Origin: Pilimelia columellifera
GTDB lineage: Bacteria; Actinomycetota; Actinomycetes; Mycobacteriales; Micromonosporaceae
Assembly: GCF_039532605.1 (NCBI RefSeq)
Contig: NZ_BAAARY010000016.1
Coordinates: 1-48,076 of the forward strand
Direction: 5' to 3'
Length of the DNA: 48,076 bases
Every line of letters starts with the position of its first letter. The first letter of the stretch is position 1. A program made the position numbers and the translations under genes. The notes under the pieces are model-generated. The model did not search any database and was not told the DNA's origin. It worked only from the letters and a program-made list of their open reading frames with translations. This document shows, in pieces, positions 17,912 through 26,872 of the stretch.

Positions 17912-17947
17912 ACGGCGGCGGGGCGGTGAACTCCGCCCCGCCGCCGT
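17912..17947. terminator. bidirectional hairpin terminator
   Basis: A perfect 15-bp GC-rich stem (17912-17926 and 17933-17947) with loop TGAACT sits between the convergent aldo/keto reductase gene and the 65-residue gene. Confidence 0.8.
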
Positions 17948-17952
17948 TCTGC

Positions 17953-18150
17953 CTATTCGGCCGGGCGCAGGCCCATCGTGTACTCCACCCGCTCGTCCTC
18001 GCACAGCGCCACGGACACGACACCGGCGCCGGCCAGCTCCCGCCAGCTCTGACCCACCCACGACTCGGCGTCAGCCTGACTCGGGAAACTCTCCTGCGGT
18101 CCGTCCACGGGCTTCCCGTCCGCGTCCTCGTAACGCCAGTTCCACGGCAT
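17953..18150 (-). CDS. conserved small actinobacterial protein (65 aa)
   Basis: Begins MPWNWRYEDADGKPVDG, with an acidic, Trp-containing sequence, and ends ERVEYTMGLRPAE. An AGGGAGCG stretch lies a few bases before the ATG. It contains the pattern SFPSQADAESWVGQSWRELA, a helical segment with evenly spaced aromatic residues. I recall it as a widely conserved hypothetical protein of actinomycetes; no function is known to me. It is divergent from cobU-cobT. Confidence 0.8.
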   Translation of the reverse strand: MPWNWRYEDADGKPVDGPQESFPSQADAESWVGQSWRELAGAGVVSVALCEDERVEYTMGLRPAE

Positions 18151-18249
18151 CGACCGCTCCCTCTCGTCGTGCTGCTGGTGGCGACAGCCTAGTCCGTCCA
18201 GACGCCGACGCCAGGGCACGCGGGCCCGTGCCGCGGCCGGTGACTGAAC

Positions 18250-18255
18250 TAAGGT
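18250..18255 (+). promoter_or_regulatory. -10 box (TAAGGT) of a probable leaderless transcript
   Basis: TAAGGT ends 6 nt before the cobU-cobT ATG. A leader this short excludes a cobalamin riboswitch in front of this operon. Confidence 0.55.
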
Positions 18256-18261
18256 ACGGGC

Positions 18262-19866
18262 ATGCCGGAAGACAGTTGGCGCACCGTTCTCATCCTCGGC
18301 GGAATCCGCTCGGGCAAGTCCGCGATCGCGGAGGCGCTGGTCAGCGACGCCGCCGACCTGCGATACGTCGCCACGGCCACCACCGCGGACGCCGCCGACG
18401 ACCCCGAGTGGCGAACCCGGATCGCCGAGCACCAGCGTCGTCGTCCGGAGTCGTGGCTCACCGAGGAGGTCGGCGCCGACCCGGCGACGCTGACCTCCGT
18501 GATCGCCAGCGCCGGGCCGGGGCAGACCCTGCTCGTCGACGACCTCGGCGGCTGGGTGAGCTCCCTGCTGATGGCCGACGACACGGCCGCCGGGGCAGCC
18601 GAGGCGCTCGCCGGCGCGCTGACCACCACCGCCGGACGGGTCGTGCTGGTGAGCCCGGAGGTCGGCCTGACCCTGGTCGCCACCACGGCGGTGGGACGCC
18701 GCTTCACCGACCTGCTCGGCCAGGTGAACCAGGCCACGGCGGGCGTCTGCGACAAGGTGGCGCTGGTGGTCGCCGGGCAGCCGTTGTGGATCAGGGGCGG
18801 GCCCGCCACGCCACGCAGCACCGCGCCCGTCGCCCGGACGCCCGCCCCGACGCCGGCCGGTCTGGCGGCGGTGTCCGTGGCGACGTCGCACGTCGCCGGG
18901 GATGTCTTCGACCACCCGGTCCTCGCCGAGGATCTGGCCGTGCCGTCCGTCGACGACCAGGCCGGCATCGGCGCCCTGGCCAAACTCGCGGCCCTGCCCG
19001 GCGCGGGCCTCGGGGCGCTGGCCGAGGTGGTCGAGTTCGCCGCCGGGACCCAGGGGGCCGACCCGCCGCTGCCCTGGCGACGGCCCCGGCTGCTGGTCGT
19101 CACCGGCGACCACCCAGGCGGCGCGGCGGCCGGCGCCCCCGCCTTCGACGGCCGGCTCAGCGACGCCGTGGTCACGCTGGCCGCCGCCGCCGGAGTGGAG
19201 ATCCACACCATCGCCGCGCCGACGGGGGCGGCCATGGAGCGCTCCCCCACCCTCGACCTGGAGCAGTGCCAGGCCGCCGTCGCGTACGGGGCCGACCTCG
19301 CCGACCAGGCCATCGACGACGGCGTCGACCTCATCGTGCTCGGCGTCGCCGGCGCCGGCGGCGACGCCGCCGCCACGGCCGTCACCGGGGCGCTGGCCCA
19401 GGTGGAGCCGGCGGCGGTGCTGCCGCGGGTGGTGCTGGCCGGCGGCGTCATCGACGACAACGCCTGGATGACCCGGTGCGAGGCGGTCCGGGACGCTCTG
19501 CGCCGTAGCAGCGGACTGGCCCCGGAGCCGTTCGCCGTGGTGGCCGAGTACGGCGGCGGCCCGTTGGCCACCGCGCTCGGCATCCTGCTCGGCGCGGCCA
19601 ACCGGCAGACCCCGGTGCTGGTGGACGGGCCGGTGGGCATGACCGCCGCGCTCGCGGCCCGGAACCTGAGCCCCAGCGCGCGACGGTGGTTCCTGGTCCC
19701 CGACACCGGCGCCGGGCCGCTCGTGCGCCGGCTGGCCGAGCTGCTGGGCTTCCCGCCGCTGCTCACCCTCGGCCTGGACCTGGGCGAGGGCGCCACGTCG
19801 CTGGCGGCCCTGCCGGTGCTCAGCGCGGCCGTCCGGGTGGCGGCGACCACGGACGCCGGTGGCTGA
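18262..19866 (+). CDS. CobU-CobT fusion: adenosylcobinamide kinase/guanylyltransferase and NaMN:DMB phosphoribosyltransferase
   Basis: A 534-residue fusion. Residues 1-~175 are CobU: P-loop GGIRSGKS at 13-20, guanylylated-His region IAEHQRRRPESW, then DDLGGWVSSLL. After a Pro/Ala-rich linker, residues ~215-534 are CobT: VVTGDHPGG, LIVLGVAGAGGDAAA, AEYGGGPLATALG and catalytic Glu E509 in LDLGEGATS. Together they cover cobinamide activation and formation of the lower-ligand nucleotide in B12 nucleotide-loop assembly. cobS overlaps the end by 8 nt, so the three activities are one operon. CobU and CobT are separate in most bacteria. Confidence 0.9.
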   Translation: MPEDSWRTVLILGGIRSGKSAIAEALVSDAADLRYVATATTADAADDPEWRTRIAEHQRRRPESWLTEEVGADPATLTSVIASAGPGQTLLVDDLGGWVSSLLMADDTAAGAAEALAGALTTTAGRVVLVSPEVGLTLVATTAVGRRFTDLLGQVNQATAGVCDKVALVVAGQPLWIRGGPATPRSTAPVARTPAPTPAGLAAVSVATSHVAGDVFDHPVLAEDLAVPSVDDQAGIGALAKLAALPGAGLGALAEVVEFAAGTQGADPPLPWRRPRLLVVTGDHPGGAAAGAPAFDGRLSDAVVTLAAAAGVEIHTIAAPTGAAMERSPTLDLEQCQAAVAYGADLADQAIDDGVDLIVLGVAGAGGDAAATAVTGALAQVEPAAVLPRVVLAGGVIDDNAWMTRCEAVRDALRRSSGLAPEPFAVVAEYGGGPLATALGILLGAANRQTPVLVDGPVGMTAALAARNLSPSARRWFLVPDTGAGPLVRRLAELLGFPPLLTLGLDLGEGATSLAALPVLSAAVRVAATTDAGG

Positions 19867-20653
19867 CCTGGCCGACGGCCTACGACTGGCGGTCACCACG
19901 TTCACCGTGGTCCCCGCCCGGCCGGCGACGCTGAGCCGGTCGGCGGCGGCGGTCGCCATGGCGACCGGTCCGGCGCTGGGCGCGGCGCTCGGCGCGCTCA
20001 TCGCCGCCACGGCCGGGGCGCTCGTCGTCGGCGGGGCCCCGCCGCTGCTGGCCGGGACCGTCGCCGTCACCCTGTCGGCGCTGCTCACCCGCGGTCTACA
20101 CCTGGATGGGCTGGCCGACAGCGTCGACGCCCTCGGCTCCTACCGGCGCGGCGACGCCGCCCTGGCCATCATGAAGAAGTCCGATGTGGGCCCGTTCGGC
20201 GTCGCCGCGTTGGTGCTGACCCTGCTCGCGCAGGCCGCCTGCCTGGCGGCGCTCGCCGCGCCGCTGGCCGGGCCGGGCGCAGACAGCGGCGGATGGTGGT
20301 CGCTGGTGGTCGGCGGCGCCGTCGCGCTGGCGGCCGGGCGCCTGTCGGCGACGTGGAGGTGCCGACGCGGAACGGCCGCGGCCCGCCCCGGCGGCCTCGG
20401 CGCGCTCGTCGCCGGAACGGTCGGCCCGGTAGGGCTGGCGCTGTCGGGCGCGCTGGTGCTCCTCATCGCCGTCGCGGCGGTCCCCGGGCGACCCTGGCAC
20501 GGCCCGCTGGCCGTCCTCGTCGCCCTGACCGCGACGGCGGCGGCGCAACGGCGCCTCACGCGCCGGATCGGCGGCGTCACCGGCGACGTGCTCGGCGCCG
20601 GCATCGAACTGACCACCACCCTCACCCTGGCCGGCCTCACCCTCGCCCCCTGA
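19859..20653 (+). CDS. cobS: adenosylcobinamide-GDP ribazoletransferase (cobalamin synthase)
   Basis: 264-residue polytopic membrane protein with about six hydrophobic segments. The CobS signature GLHLDGLADSVDALG and the following MKKSDVGPFG are intact, as is GGVTGDVLGAGIEL near the C-terminus. It joins AdoCbi-GDP to alpha-ribazole (phosphate), the last step of cobalamin assembly. The GTG at 19859 overlaps the cobU-cobT stop by 8 nt. Confidence 0.93.
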   Translation: MADLADGLRLAVTTFTVVPARPATLSRSAAAVAMATGPALGAALGALIAATAGALVVGGAPPLLAGTVAVTLSALLTRGLHLDGLADSVDALGSYRRGDAALAIMKKSDVGPFGVAALVLTLLAQAACLAALAAPLAGPGADSGGWWSLVVGGAVALAAGRLSATWRCRRGTAAARPGGLGALVAGTVGPVGLALSGALVLLIAVAAVPGRPWHGPLAVLVALTATAAAQRRLTRRIGGVTGDVLGAGIELTTTLTLAGLTLAP

Positions 20654-20778
20654 GCCCAGGGCCGCGACCACCCGCCACCCACGGCGGCCGTTACGAGCTG
20701 CCGCTGTCCGTCATCAGACAGGAGGTGAACGTCTGCGGCCGAGTTGACTCTGGACGCCTGTGACGAAAGGGTTCGAGG

Positions 20779-21315
20779 ATGACGCACCAGCGGCGAGTGA
20801 TGATGACCCGGTTGAGCACGGCGTCAGCCATCGCCTTGTGCGGAGTCGCGGTCGCTGCTGGTTGCGACGGGTCCGCGTCGAACGACGCGCGGCCGGCGCC
20901 GTCGACACACAGTCCGGGGTCTGCGACCTCATCGTCCACGCCCTCGCGGACACCGGGCCTTCCGGACGGCGCGATCGTGGTGGATCCCTCCGCCGCAGCC
21001 TGGGAACCCACCCTGAAGGTCGAGAAAGGAACAACGGTCTTCCTCAGCTACGGTGGCATCCCCAATCCGCAGATCAACACCACGAAGCTGGATAAGGCGG
21101 CCAGCCTCGTCCTGCGGGTCGAGTGCAACTTCGGCGAGATCGAGATCCGGGTGAGCCTCGAAGATGGCGACCACTCGATCAGGAAGCCATGCGACATGAG
21201 GGTGCACGAGGAGCCGCTCGGTGAAGCGCCGGCGGGCATGCCGATGGAGATCCGTACCTTCGGCGCCGACGGCATGCGATACGCCGTAGAAGTCCGATCC
21301 AGCAAGTTGAGCTGA
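20779..21315 (+). CDS. secreted lipoprotein of unknown function
   Basis: 178 residues with a lipoprotein signal peptide ending AVAAGC (lipidated Cys near residue 29), then a Ser/Thr/Pro-rich linker to about residue 60, then a beta-rich domain. The domain has two cysteines (ECNFGEIEIRVSL and IRKPCDMRV) that could form a disulfide outside the cell. It abuts the RiPP cluster but is convergent with it. Unlike the cluster genes it stands alone, so membership is not supported. It could still be a surface protein with an immunity role, which is speculation. Confidence 0.78.
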   Translation: MTHQRRVMMTRLSTASAIALCGVAVAAGCDGSASNDARPAPSTHSPGSATSSSTPSRTPGLPDGAIVVDPSAAAWEPTLKVEKGTTVFLSYGGIPNPQINTTKLDKAASLVLRVECNFGEIEIRVSLEDGDHSIRKPCDMRVHEEPLGEAPAGMPMEIRTFGADGMRYAVEVRSSKLS

Positions 21316-21351
21316 CAGCCCACGGGCCGGTCCGGTGGACACAGGGGCGGG

Positions 21352-23874
21352 TCAGGCGAGCTGTCGGCGGGCGAGGGCGGCGAAGACGCCGCCAGCGGAC
21401 ATGAGGGCATCGAAGTCGCCGGACTCGACGACCGCGCCCCGGTCCAGGACGTAGATGCGGTGGGCGTCGCGGATCGTGCTGAGGCGGTGCGCGATGACGA
21501 TCCGGGTGGCGTCCAGATTCTCCAGGGACCGGGTGACGGTCTGTTGGGTGAGGTTGTCCAGGGCGCTGGTCGCCTCGTCGAAGATGAGCACCCGGGGGCG
21601 GCGGATCAACGCCCTGGCAATCATGAGGCGTTGGCGTTGGCCGCCGGAGAACGTCGAGGCGCCCTCGCTGATGACGGTGCGGATGCCCATCGGCATGGCC
21701 CGGACGTCCTCGGCGAGTCCGGCCATGTCCAACGCCTCCCACGCCTGGTCCTGGGTGAGGTTGGTAGTGCCCACCAGCGCGGTGAGGAGACTGCCGGTCG
21801 GAACCTGGGCGTTCTGCATGACCACGCCCACCTGCCGGCGCACCGCCTCCAGGTCCAGGGTGTCCAGCGGCTTGCCGTCGAACAGGACGGCCCCGGCGCT
21901 GGGGCGGTCGAAGCCGAGCAGCAACCGGATCAGGGTCGACTTTCCGGCCCCGGACGGGCCGACGACGGCCACGAACTCCCCCGGCGCCGCCTGTAGGTCG
22001 ACCTCGTTGAGGATGCGCGGGCCATCGTCGGTGTAGGCGAAAGACACCTTGGACACTTCGAGCTTGCCGCGCAGGGCGCCCGGGTCGGCCGCGTCGGTGG
22101 CCGGCCGCGGGGCGGTCTGGAGCACCGGCCGGGCCGCGTCGTACAGCGGGGCGGCGTCGGCAAGCTGACCCAACGCCGGGGTGATCAGGCTGAGCGCGGT
22201 GGTGACCTGCGACAACGCGGCCACCAGGCCGACGAAGACGCCGATGCTCAGGTCGGCCTGGTGGCCGTAGGTGACGACGGCGAGCACGATCAGGGTGGCC
22301 ACCGCCGGCGACACGGCGGTGACGACCGTCAGCTGCCGTTGGGCCGCGGCGGCGCGGGCGGCGTGGGTCTGCTCCTTGGCGAACATGGCGCCCCAACGGG
22401 CGTACATACGTTGCTCGGCGTCGGCGACCCGCACCTTGACGATGCCGGTGAGGGCGGCGGTGACGAACCCGGAGATGCCGTTGCGGGCGTTGACCTCGCC
22501 GCGTCGGGCCCGGGTCAGCGCCCGCAGCTGCCACCAGGAGAAGCCGGCGAACAGCGCCAGTCCGGCGACGACGGTGACGCCGATCCAGACGTCGAGGACG
22601 AAGGTCACCACGACGCCGGTGACGCCGATGAGCAACCCGATGCCGCCGGTGAGGACGCTGCTGGTGATCAGCTCCCGGATGCCGTCGACGGCCAGCACCC
22701 GTCGGGCCAGCTCACCGGGGTTGTAGGCCCGGAAGAACGGCGGCTCCAGGCGCACCACCCGCGCCCACAGCGCGGCGGTGGTCCGCACGTTCAATTGGGT
22801 GACCAGGCGTTGCAGCAACAACCCCTGGGCCACCGAGGCGGCGGTGAAGGCCAGGATCAGCCCGGCCACCAGCGCGCCGATCGCCACGATGTTGCCGGCC
22901 TCGGCCCGCGGGGCGGCGTCGCCGAGAATGCGGGCGGTGGCCAACGGCACGGCGGCGCCGAGCGTCATCACCGCGACCGCCGTGCCGGCCAGCCGCAGCA
23001 GGTCGTTGCGGGCGGTCGGCGGCAGGCCGACCCGCAGCAGGTCCCGCGCCCCGACGGCCCGCTCCGGGAACGTCGGGTACACGCACCAGGCCCGGGCCAG
23101 CTCCAGCGGCCCGGTCACCGGGCGCCAACCGGACGGGGCCGACCACGCCTGCCACTGCCGGCCACGGCGGATCAGCGCGTACGCGGTTCCGTCGTCGGCG
23201 ACGGCGACCATCGGCGGGCTGTCCTCGGTCCACCATGCGCCGCCCAGGTCCACCTCACGGACCGGGGCCCGCAACCGGCCGGCGAGCTGAGGCACGTCCA
23301 GGTTGGTGAGGACGGCGGCGGTCTGCACCGAGCGCGCCGGCAACCGCAGCCCGGCCGCCTCGGCGGCCAGCAGCAGCGCCCGTAGCCGCGGCGTGGCGTC
23401 CAGGTCGACGGCGCTGTCCACGCCGGTCGTCTCGCCGCGGTTCCGGTCGAGGACGCCGCCGAGCGCGTCGTTGGCGTCGGCGCCGCGCTGGTTGTCGGCG
23501 GCCACCCGGCGGCCGATGACCGCCGGGCTGGCATCGGGCTCGCGGACGGCGACGATCCGGGCGGTCAGCTCGGCGCGGCGTAGCTCGTCGTCGACGGTGT
23601 CCGCCCCGCCGGCGGCGCCCGGCTGGCAGCGGGCCACCGCCGGGCCGTTGCCGACCAGCTCGATCCGCTCATTGGCGGCCAGCTCGCCGGCCCAGTCGAG
23701 ACCCGGCAGCCGGTGACCGGCGGTCAGGGTGCCCAGATGCCGGGGCGCCACCGGCGGGCTCTGGTCGGAGATCAGGAACACCTCGACGACGCCCGCCTCG
23801 ACGGTGACGAGGTCGTCCGCCGCCACGGTGATCCGCCGGTGGGCGTCCAGCCGCAGGCCGGTGGGGGCGCTCAC
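21352..23874 (-). CDS. NHLM-type RiPP exporter, second ABC transporter (TIGR03797-like)
   Basis: 840 residues. A ~300-residue N-terminal extension without a C39 catalytic Cys precedes a six-helix membrane domain (near 300-580) and an ABC ATPase: Walker A GPSGAGKST, signature TFSGGQRQRL, Walker B RVLIFDEATSALD. This layout fits the non-peptidase ABC partner of the NHLM bacteriocin export system. GTG start overlaps the stop of the peptidase transporter by 4 nt. Last gene of the biosynthetic operon. It probably pairs with the C39 transporter and HlyD-like protein to export the mature lanthipeptide. Confidence 0.88.
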   Translation of the reverse strand: MSAPTGLRLDAHRRITVAADDLVTVEAGVVEVFLISDQSPPVAPRHLGTLTAGHRLPGLDWAGELAANERIELVGNGPAVARCQPGAAGGADTVDDELRRAELTARIVAVREPDASPAVIGRRVAADNQRGADANDALGGVLDRNRGETTGVDSAVDLDATPRLRALLLAAEAAGLRLPARSVQTAAVLTNLDVPQLAGRLRAPVREVDLGGAWWTEDSPPMVAVADDGTAYALIRRGRQWQAWSAPSGWRPVTGPLELARAWCVYPTFPERAVGARDLLRVGLPPTARNDLLRLAGTAVAVMTLGAAVPLATARILGDAAPRAEAGNIVAIGALVAGLILAFTAASVAQGLLLQRLVTQLNVRTTAALWARVVRLEPPFFRAYNPGELARRVLAVDGIRELITSSVLTGGIGLLIGVTGVVVTFVLDVWIGVTVVAGLALFAGFSWWQLRALTRARRGEVNARNGISGFVTAALTGIVKVRVADAEQRMYARWGAMFAKEQTHAARAAAAQRQLTVVTAVSPAVATLIVLAVVTYGHQADLSIGVFVGLVAALSQVTTALSLITPALGQLADAAPLYDAARPVLQTAPRPATDAADPGALRGKLEVSKVSFAYTDDGPRILNEVDLQAAPGEFVAVVGPSGAGKSTLIRLLLGFDRPSAGAVLFDGKPLDTLDLEAVRRQVGVVMQNAQVPTGSLLTALVGTTNLTQDQAWEALDMAGLAEDVRAMPMGIRTVISEGASTFSGGQRQRLMIARALIRRPRVLIFDEATSALDNLTQQTVTRSLENLDATRIVIAHRLSTIRDAHRIYVLDRGAVVESGDFDALMSAGGVFAALARRQLA

Positions 23875-26048
23875 GCCGTCACCAGCCGGGCGTAGGCGCC
23901 GCCGTGGGCCATGAGCTGCTCGTGGGCGCCACGCTCGGCGACCTTCCCCCGGTCCAGGACGATGATCTCGTCACAGTCGCGGATCGTCGACAGCCGGTGC
24001 GCCACCACGATGGTGGCGCAGGCGCGTCGGCGCAGCGCCTGGTCGACGAGCTGCTCAGTACCGGGGTCCAGAGCGCTGGTGGCCTCGTCGAGCACCAGGA
24101 CGCTGGGGTTGACCGACAACGCGCGGGCGATCTCGATGCGCTGCTGCTGGCCGCCGGAGAAGTTGCGGCCACCGTCGCTGACGGCGGCCCCGTAACCGCC
24201 GGGGCGGACCGCGATGTCGTCGTGGATGGCGGCGTCCCGGGCGGCGGCCACCACCGCGGCGTCGGCGAGGGTGCTGTCCAGGAAGGACACGTTGTCGCGG
24301 ACGGTGCCGGCGAACAGGACGATCTCCTGGTCGACCAGGGCCAGGCTGGCGGCCAGCACCGGCGCCGGCAGTTGCTCGCGCGGCACCCCGTCGATGCGGA
24401 TCTCGCCAGCCCACGGCGTGACCAGCCCGCAGATGAGCCTGGCGACGGTGGTCTTGCCGCTGCCGGAGCCGCCGACCAGCGCCACCCGCTGACCGGGCCG
24501 CACCCGCAGCGAGAAGTCCTCCAGCAGCGGCGGCTTGTTGGGGCTGTACCCGAAGGTGACCCCGCGCAGCTCGACCTCCCCGCGCAGCCGCCCGGACGGC
24601 GCCGCCGCGGTGGCCAGCGGCCTCGGCGGGGTCGGATAGCGCAGCAGGTCGTCGATCCGGTCCAGGTGCCCGCGGGCCTGCTGGACCGCCCCGCCGAGGC
24701 TGACCAGCACGCCGATCGGGTTGAGGAAGCCGGCGACGAGGACCGCGAAGGCCATCACCTGCCCGATGGTGAGCCGCTCGTCCAGGACCAGCAGCGCGCC
24801 GACGACGATGACGCCGATGTTGGCCAGCTGGGCGGTGAGCGCGGGCACCGCCGAGACGACGGTGAACGGCACCTCAAGCTTCTGCCGGGCGTTGGCCGCC
24901 CGGGCGTGGAAACCGGTGATCTTGCCGAAGAGGTCGTCCTCGCCGCCGGACGCCTTCACCGACTCGATCGTGCGCAGACCGTAGTAGGAGGTGGCGTGCA
25001 GCGCGGACTCCTCCCGCACCACCACCCCGCTGGCGTCTTCACGGTGCCGCTGAGCCAGCCGCAGCACCACCACGTCGATCACCGCCGCGACCACCGCGAT
25101 CGCTGTCAGCAGTGGGCTGATGAACGTCATGAGGACCAGGTAGAGGACGGCCGTGAACGCCTGCAGCATCGCGGGGGCGAGCTGGGTGGACACCACCTTC
25201 GCCACGTCGCCGCCCAGCTGGAGCCGGTAGGCGACGTCGCCGACGCTGCGCTGGGCGTAGAACGTCAACGGCAGGCGCAGGGCGTGCCGCAGGAACCCGG
25301 AGGCCATCGTGACGGCCAGCCGGATGTTGAACCGGTTCACCACCGTCCGCTGCCACCAGGCCAGCCAGAACTGCACCACGATCACCACCGCGAGCGCCGA
25401 CAGCAGCGTCTGCGCCTCGTCGGGGGCGTGCGGCACCAGCACGTCATCGACGAACAGCTGGGTGGCGATCGGGGCGCCCATCAGCGGGACGATCAACGCC
25501 AGACCCGCCGCCACCAGATAGCCCACGCCGGACCAGGCGCCGTCGAGCCGGCCGGCCAGCGAACGCAGGGTGCTCGGGGGCCGCCCCTCCCGGACGAACT
25601 CGGGGCCGGGTCGCAGGTGCAGCGTCACGCCGGTGAAGCGGGCGTCGGCGTCGTCCCAGGACACCAGCCGCCGGCCGGACGCCGGGTCGTTGACGCGCAG
25701 TCCGGCCCGGGTGACGCCCTCGACGACGAGGAAGTGGTTGAAGTCCCAGAACGCGATCAGCGGGAACGCCACGCCGGACAGGTCGTCCAGGTCGTACTTG
25801 GCGCCGGTGGCCTCCATCCCGTACGAGCGGGCCGCTTTGAGGATGCTGACGGCGTTGGAGCCGTCCCGGGATACCTCGCACGCCACCCGCAGCTCCTCCA
25901 GCGGAACGTGCCGGCCGTAGTGGGCCAGGATCATCGCGAGCGCGGCGGCGCCGCACTCGACGGCCTCCATCTGGAGCACGGTCGGCACCCGTTGGGGGCG
26001 CGGGTAGGGGCCGCTACGGTGCTCCGTGCGGGGCGGCGCGGCGCTCAC
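23871..26048 (-). CDS. NHLM-type RiPP peptidase/ABC exporter (C39 bacteriocin processing, TIGR03796-like)
   Basis: 725 residues in the LanT-like order: C39 peptidase, membrane domain, ATPase. The peptidase triad is C32 (VECGAAALAM), H105 (FNHFLVVEG) and D121 (NDPASG). The ATPase has GGSGSGKTT, FSGGQQQRIEIARAL and VLVLDEATSALD. It should cut the precursor after its GG at 80-81 and move the core across the membrane. The GTG at 26048 overlaps the HlyD-like stop (GTGA); the frame is open further upstream, but that part is antisense-like arginine-rich sequence inside the HlyD gene. Confidence 0.93.
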   Translation of the reverse strand: MSAAPPRTEHRSGPYPRPQRVPTVLQMEAVECGAAALAMILAHYGRHVPLEELRVACEVSRDGSNAVSILKAARSYGMEATGAKYDLDDLSGVAFPLIAFWDFNHFLVVEGVTRAGLRVNDPASGRRLVSWDDADARFTGVTLHLRPGPEFVREGRPPSTLRSLAGRLDGAWSGVGYLVAAGLALIVPLMGAPIATQLFVDDVLVPHAPDEAQTLLSALAVVIVVQFWLAWWQRTVVNRFNIRLAVTMASGFLRHALRLPLTFYAQRSVGDVAYRLQLGGDVAKVVSTQLAPAMLQAFTAVLYLVLMTFISPLLTAIAVVAAVIDVVVLRLAQRHREDASGVVVREESALHATSYYGLRTIESVKASGGEDDLFGKITGFHARAANARQKLEVPFTVVSAVPALTAQLANIGVIVVGALLVLDERLTIGQVMAFAVLVAGFLNPIGVLVSLGGAVQQARGHLDRIDDLLRYPTPPRPLATAAAPSGRLRGEVELRGVTFGYSPNKPPLLEDFSLRVRPGQRVALVGGSGSGKTTVARLICGLVTPWAGEIRIDGVPREQLPAPVLAASLALVDQEIVLFAGTVRDNVSFLDSTLADAAVVAAARDAAIHDDIAVRPGGYGAAVSDGGRNFSGGQQQRIEIARALSVNPSVLVLDEATSALDPGTEQLVDQALRRRACATIVVAHRLSTIRDCDEIIVLDRGKVAERGAHEQLMAHGGAYARLVTA

Positions 26049-26872
26049 TGGGCGTTCCGGCCGAAGATGATGTCCAGCGGACGGGACGTCGACAGGGTGA
26101 CCGTCCCCTCGGCGAGGGTGCCGCTGCCGACGTTGAACGATGGCCCGTCGCCGGAGGTCCACAGGTGGTCGCCGGTGACCGGATCCTGCCGGAGCGCCAG
26201 GGTGACCAGCAGCACCGGCGGCCCGTCGATGATGCTCTCGGCGAGCGAGCTGTGGCCGACGACGGTGCGGATCCGGTCGGCGCTCAACGAGTAGTCGCTG
26301 ACGGCGGTGACGACCGACAGCATCCGCCCGTAGCTGGCCGCCGGGGCGGTGCTGGGCTCGATCTGAGCGTCCATTCCGGAGGTGATCCGTTTGCCCTCGG
26401 CGGTCGGGACGAAGACCTGAGCCACCAGCGGACCGGTCGCCACCTCCAGGTAGGCCACGTCCTGACCACGCACGACGACGGTGCCACGTTCGGCGGCGAC
26501 CGAGATGAGAGTGCCGGTGATCGGGGCCAGCACCGGCACCGGCGGGCTGGCCGGGTCCTCGGTGTTGCGCACCACCGCGATGTGCTGGCCCTGGGTGACC
26601 CGCGTCCCCGGGGCGGGCGGCGGCTTCTCGACGAAGCCGTACACCGGCGACTCGGCGGTGAACGTGTACGGCTCGCGCACCAGCAGCCCCGACCCGCTGA
26701 CCTGCTCCCGGGTGGTGCCCAGGGCTGCCCAGCCGAGCAACGACGCGGCGACGATCACCCCGACGGCCAGGGCGATCCACCCCTTGACGGTGACCACCCG
26801 GATCCGCTCGTCGAGCTTCTCCGGCCCCGCGTTGCGGGCCATCGCGTTGCTGCGGAACAGGGTCCGGCTCAT
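26045..26872 (-). CDS. NHLM-type HlyD/membrane-fusion-like protein (TIGR03794-like)
   Basis: 275 residues: short cytoplasmic N-terminus, one membrane segment near 31-52 (WIALAVGVIVAASLLGWAAL), then a biotinyl/lipoyl-like beta domain (APITGTLISVAAERGTVV and VTQGQHIAVVRN). It lacks the long coiled coil of Gram-negative HlyD proteins, as expected for a Gram-positive cell. It forms the export complex with the two ABC proteins. ATG overlaps the P450 stop by 4 nt. Confidence 0.88.
   Translation of the reverse strand: MSRTLFRSNAMARNAGPEKLDERIRVVTVKGWIALAVGVIVAASLLGWAALGTTREQVSGSGLLVREPYTFTAESPVYGFVEKPPPAPGTRVTQGQHIAVVRNTEDPASPPVPVLAPITGTLISVAAERGTVVVRGQDVAYLEVATGPLVAQVFVPTAEGKRITSGMDAQIEPSTAPAASYGRMLSVVTAVSDYSLSADRIRTVVGHSSLAESIIDGPPVLLVTLALRQDPVTGDHLWTSGDGPSFNVGSGTLAEGTVTLSTSRPLDIIFGRNAQ

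Noticed and set aside
18151..18261. Cobalamin riboswitch before cobU-cobT
   Set aside because: The interval is only ~110 bp, no B12-box-like sequence was found, and the transcript appears leaderless.
17956..20088. Very long open frame on the minus strand opposite cobU-cobT and cobS
   Set aside because: It is an antisense shadow caused by high GC. Only its last 65 codons (the gene at 17953-18150) have an independent start and plausible protein sequence.
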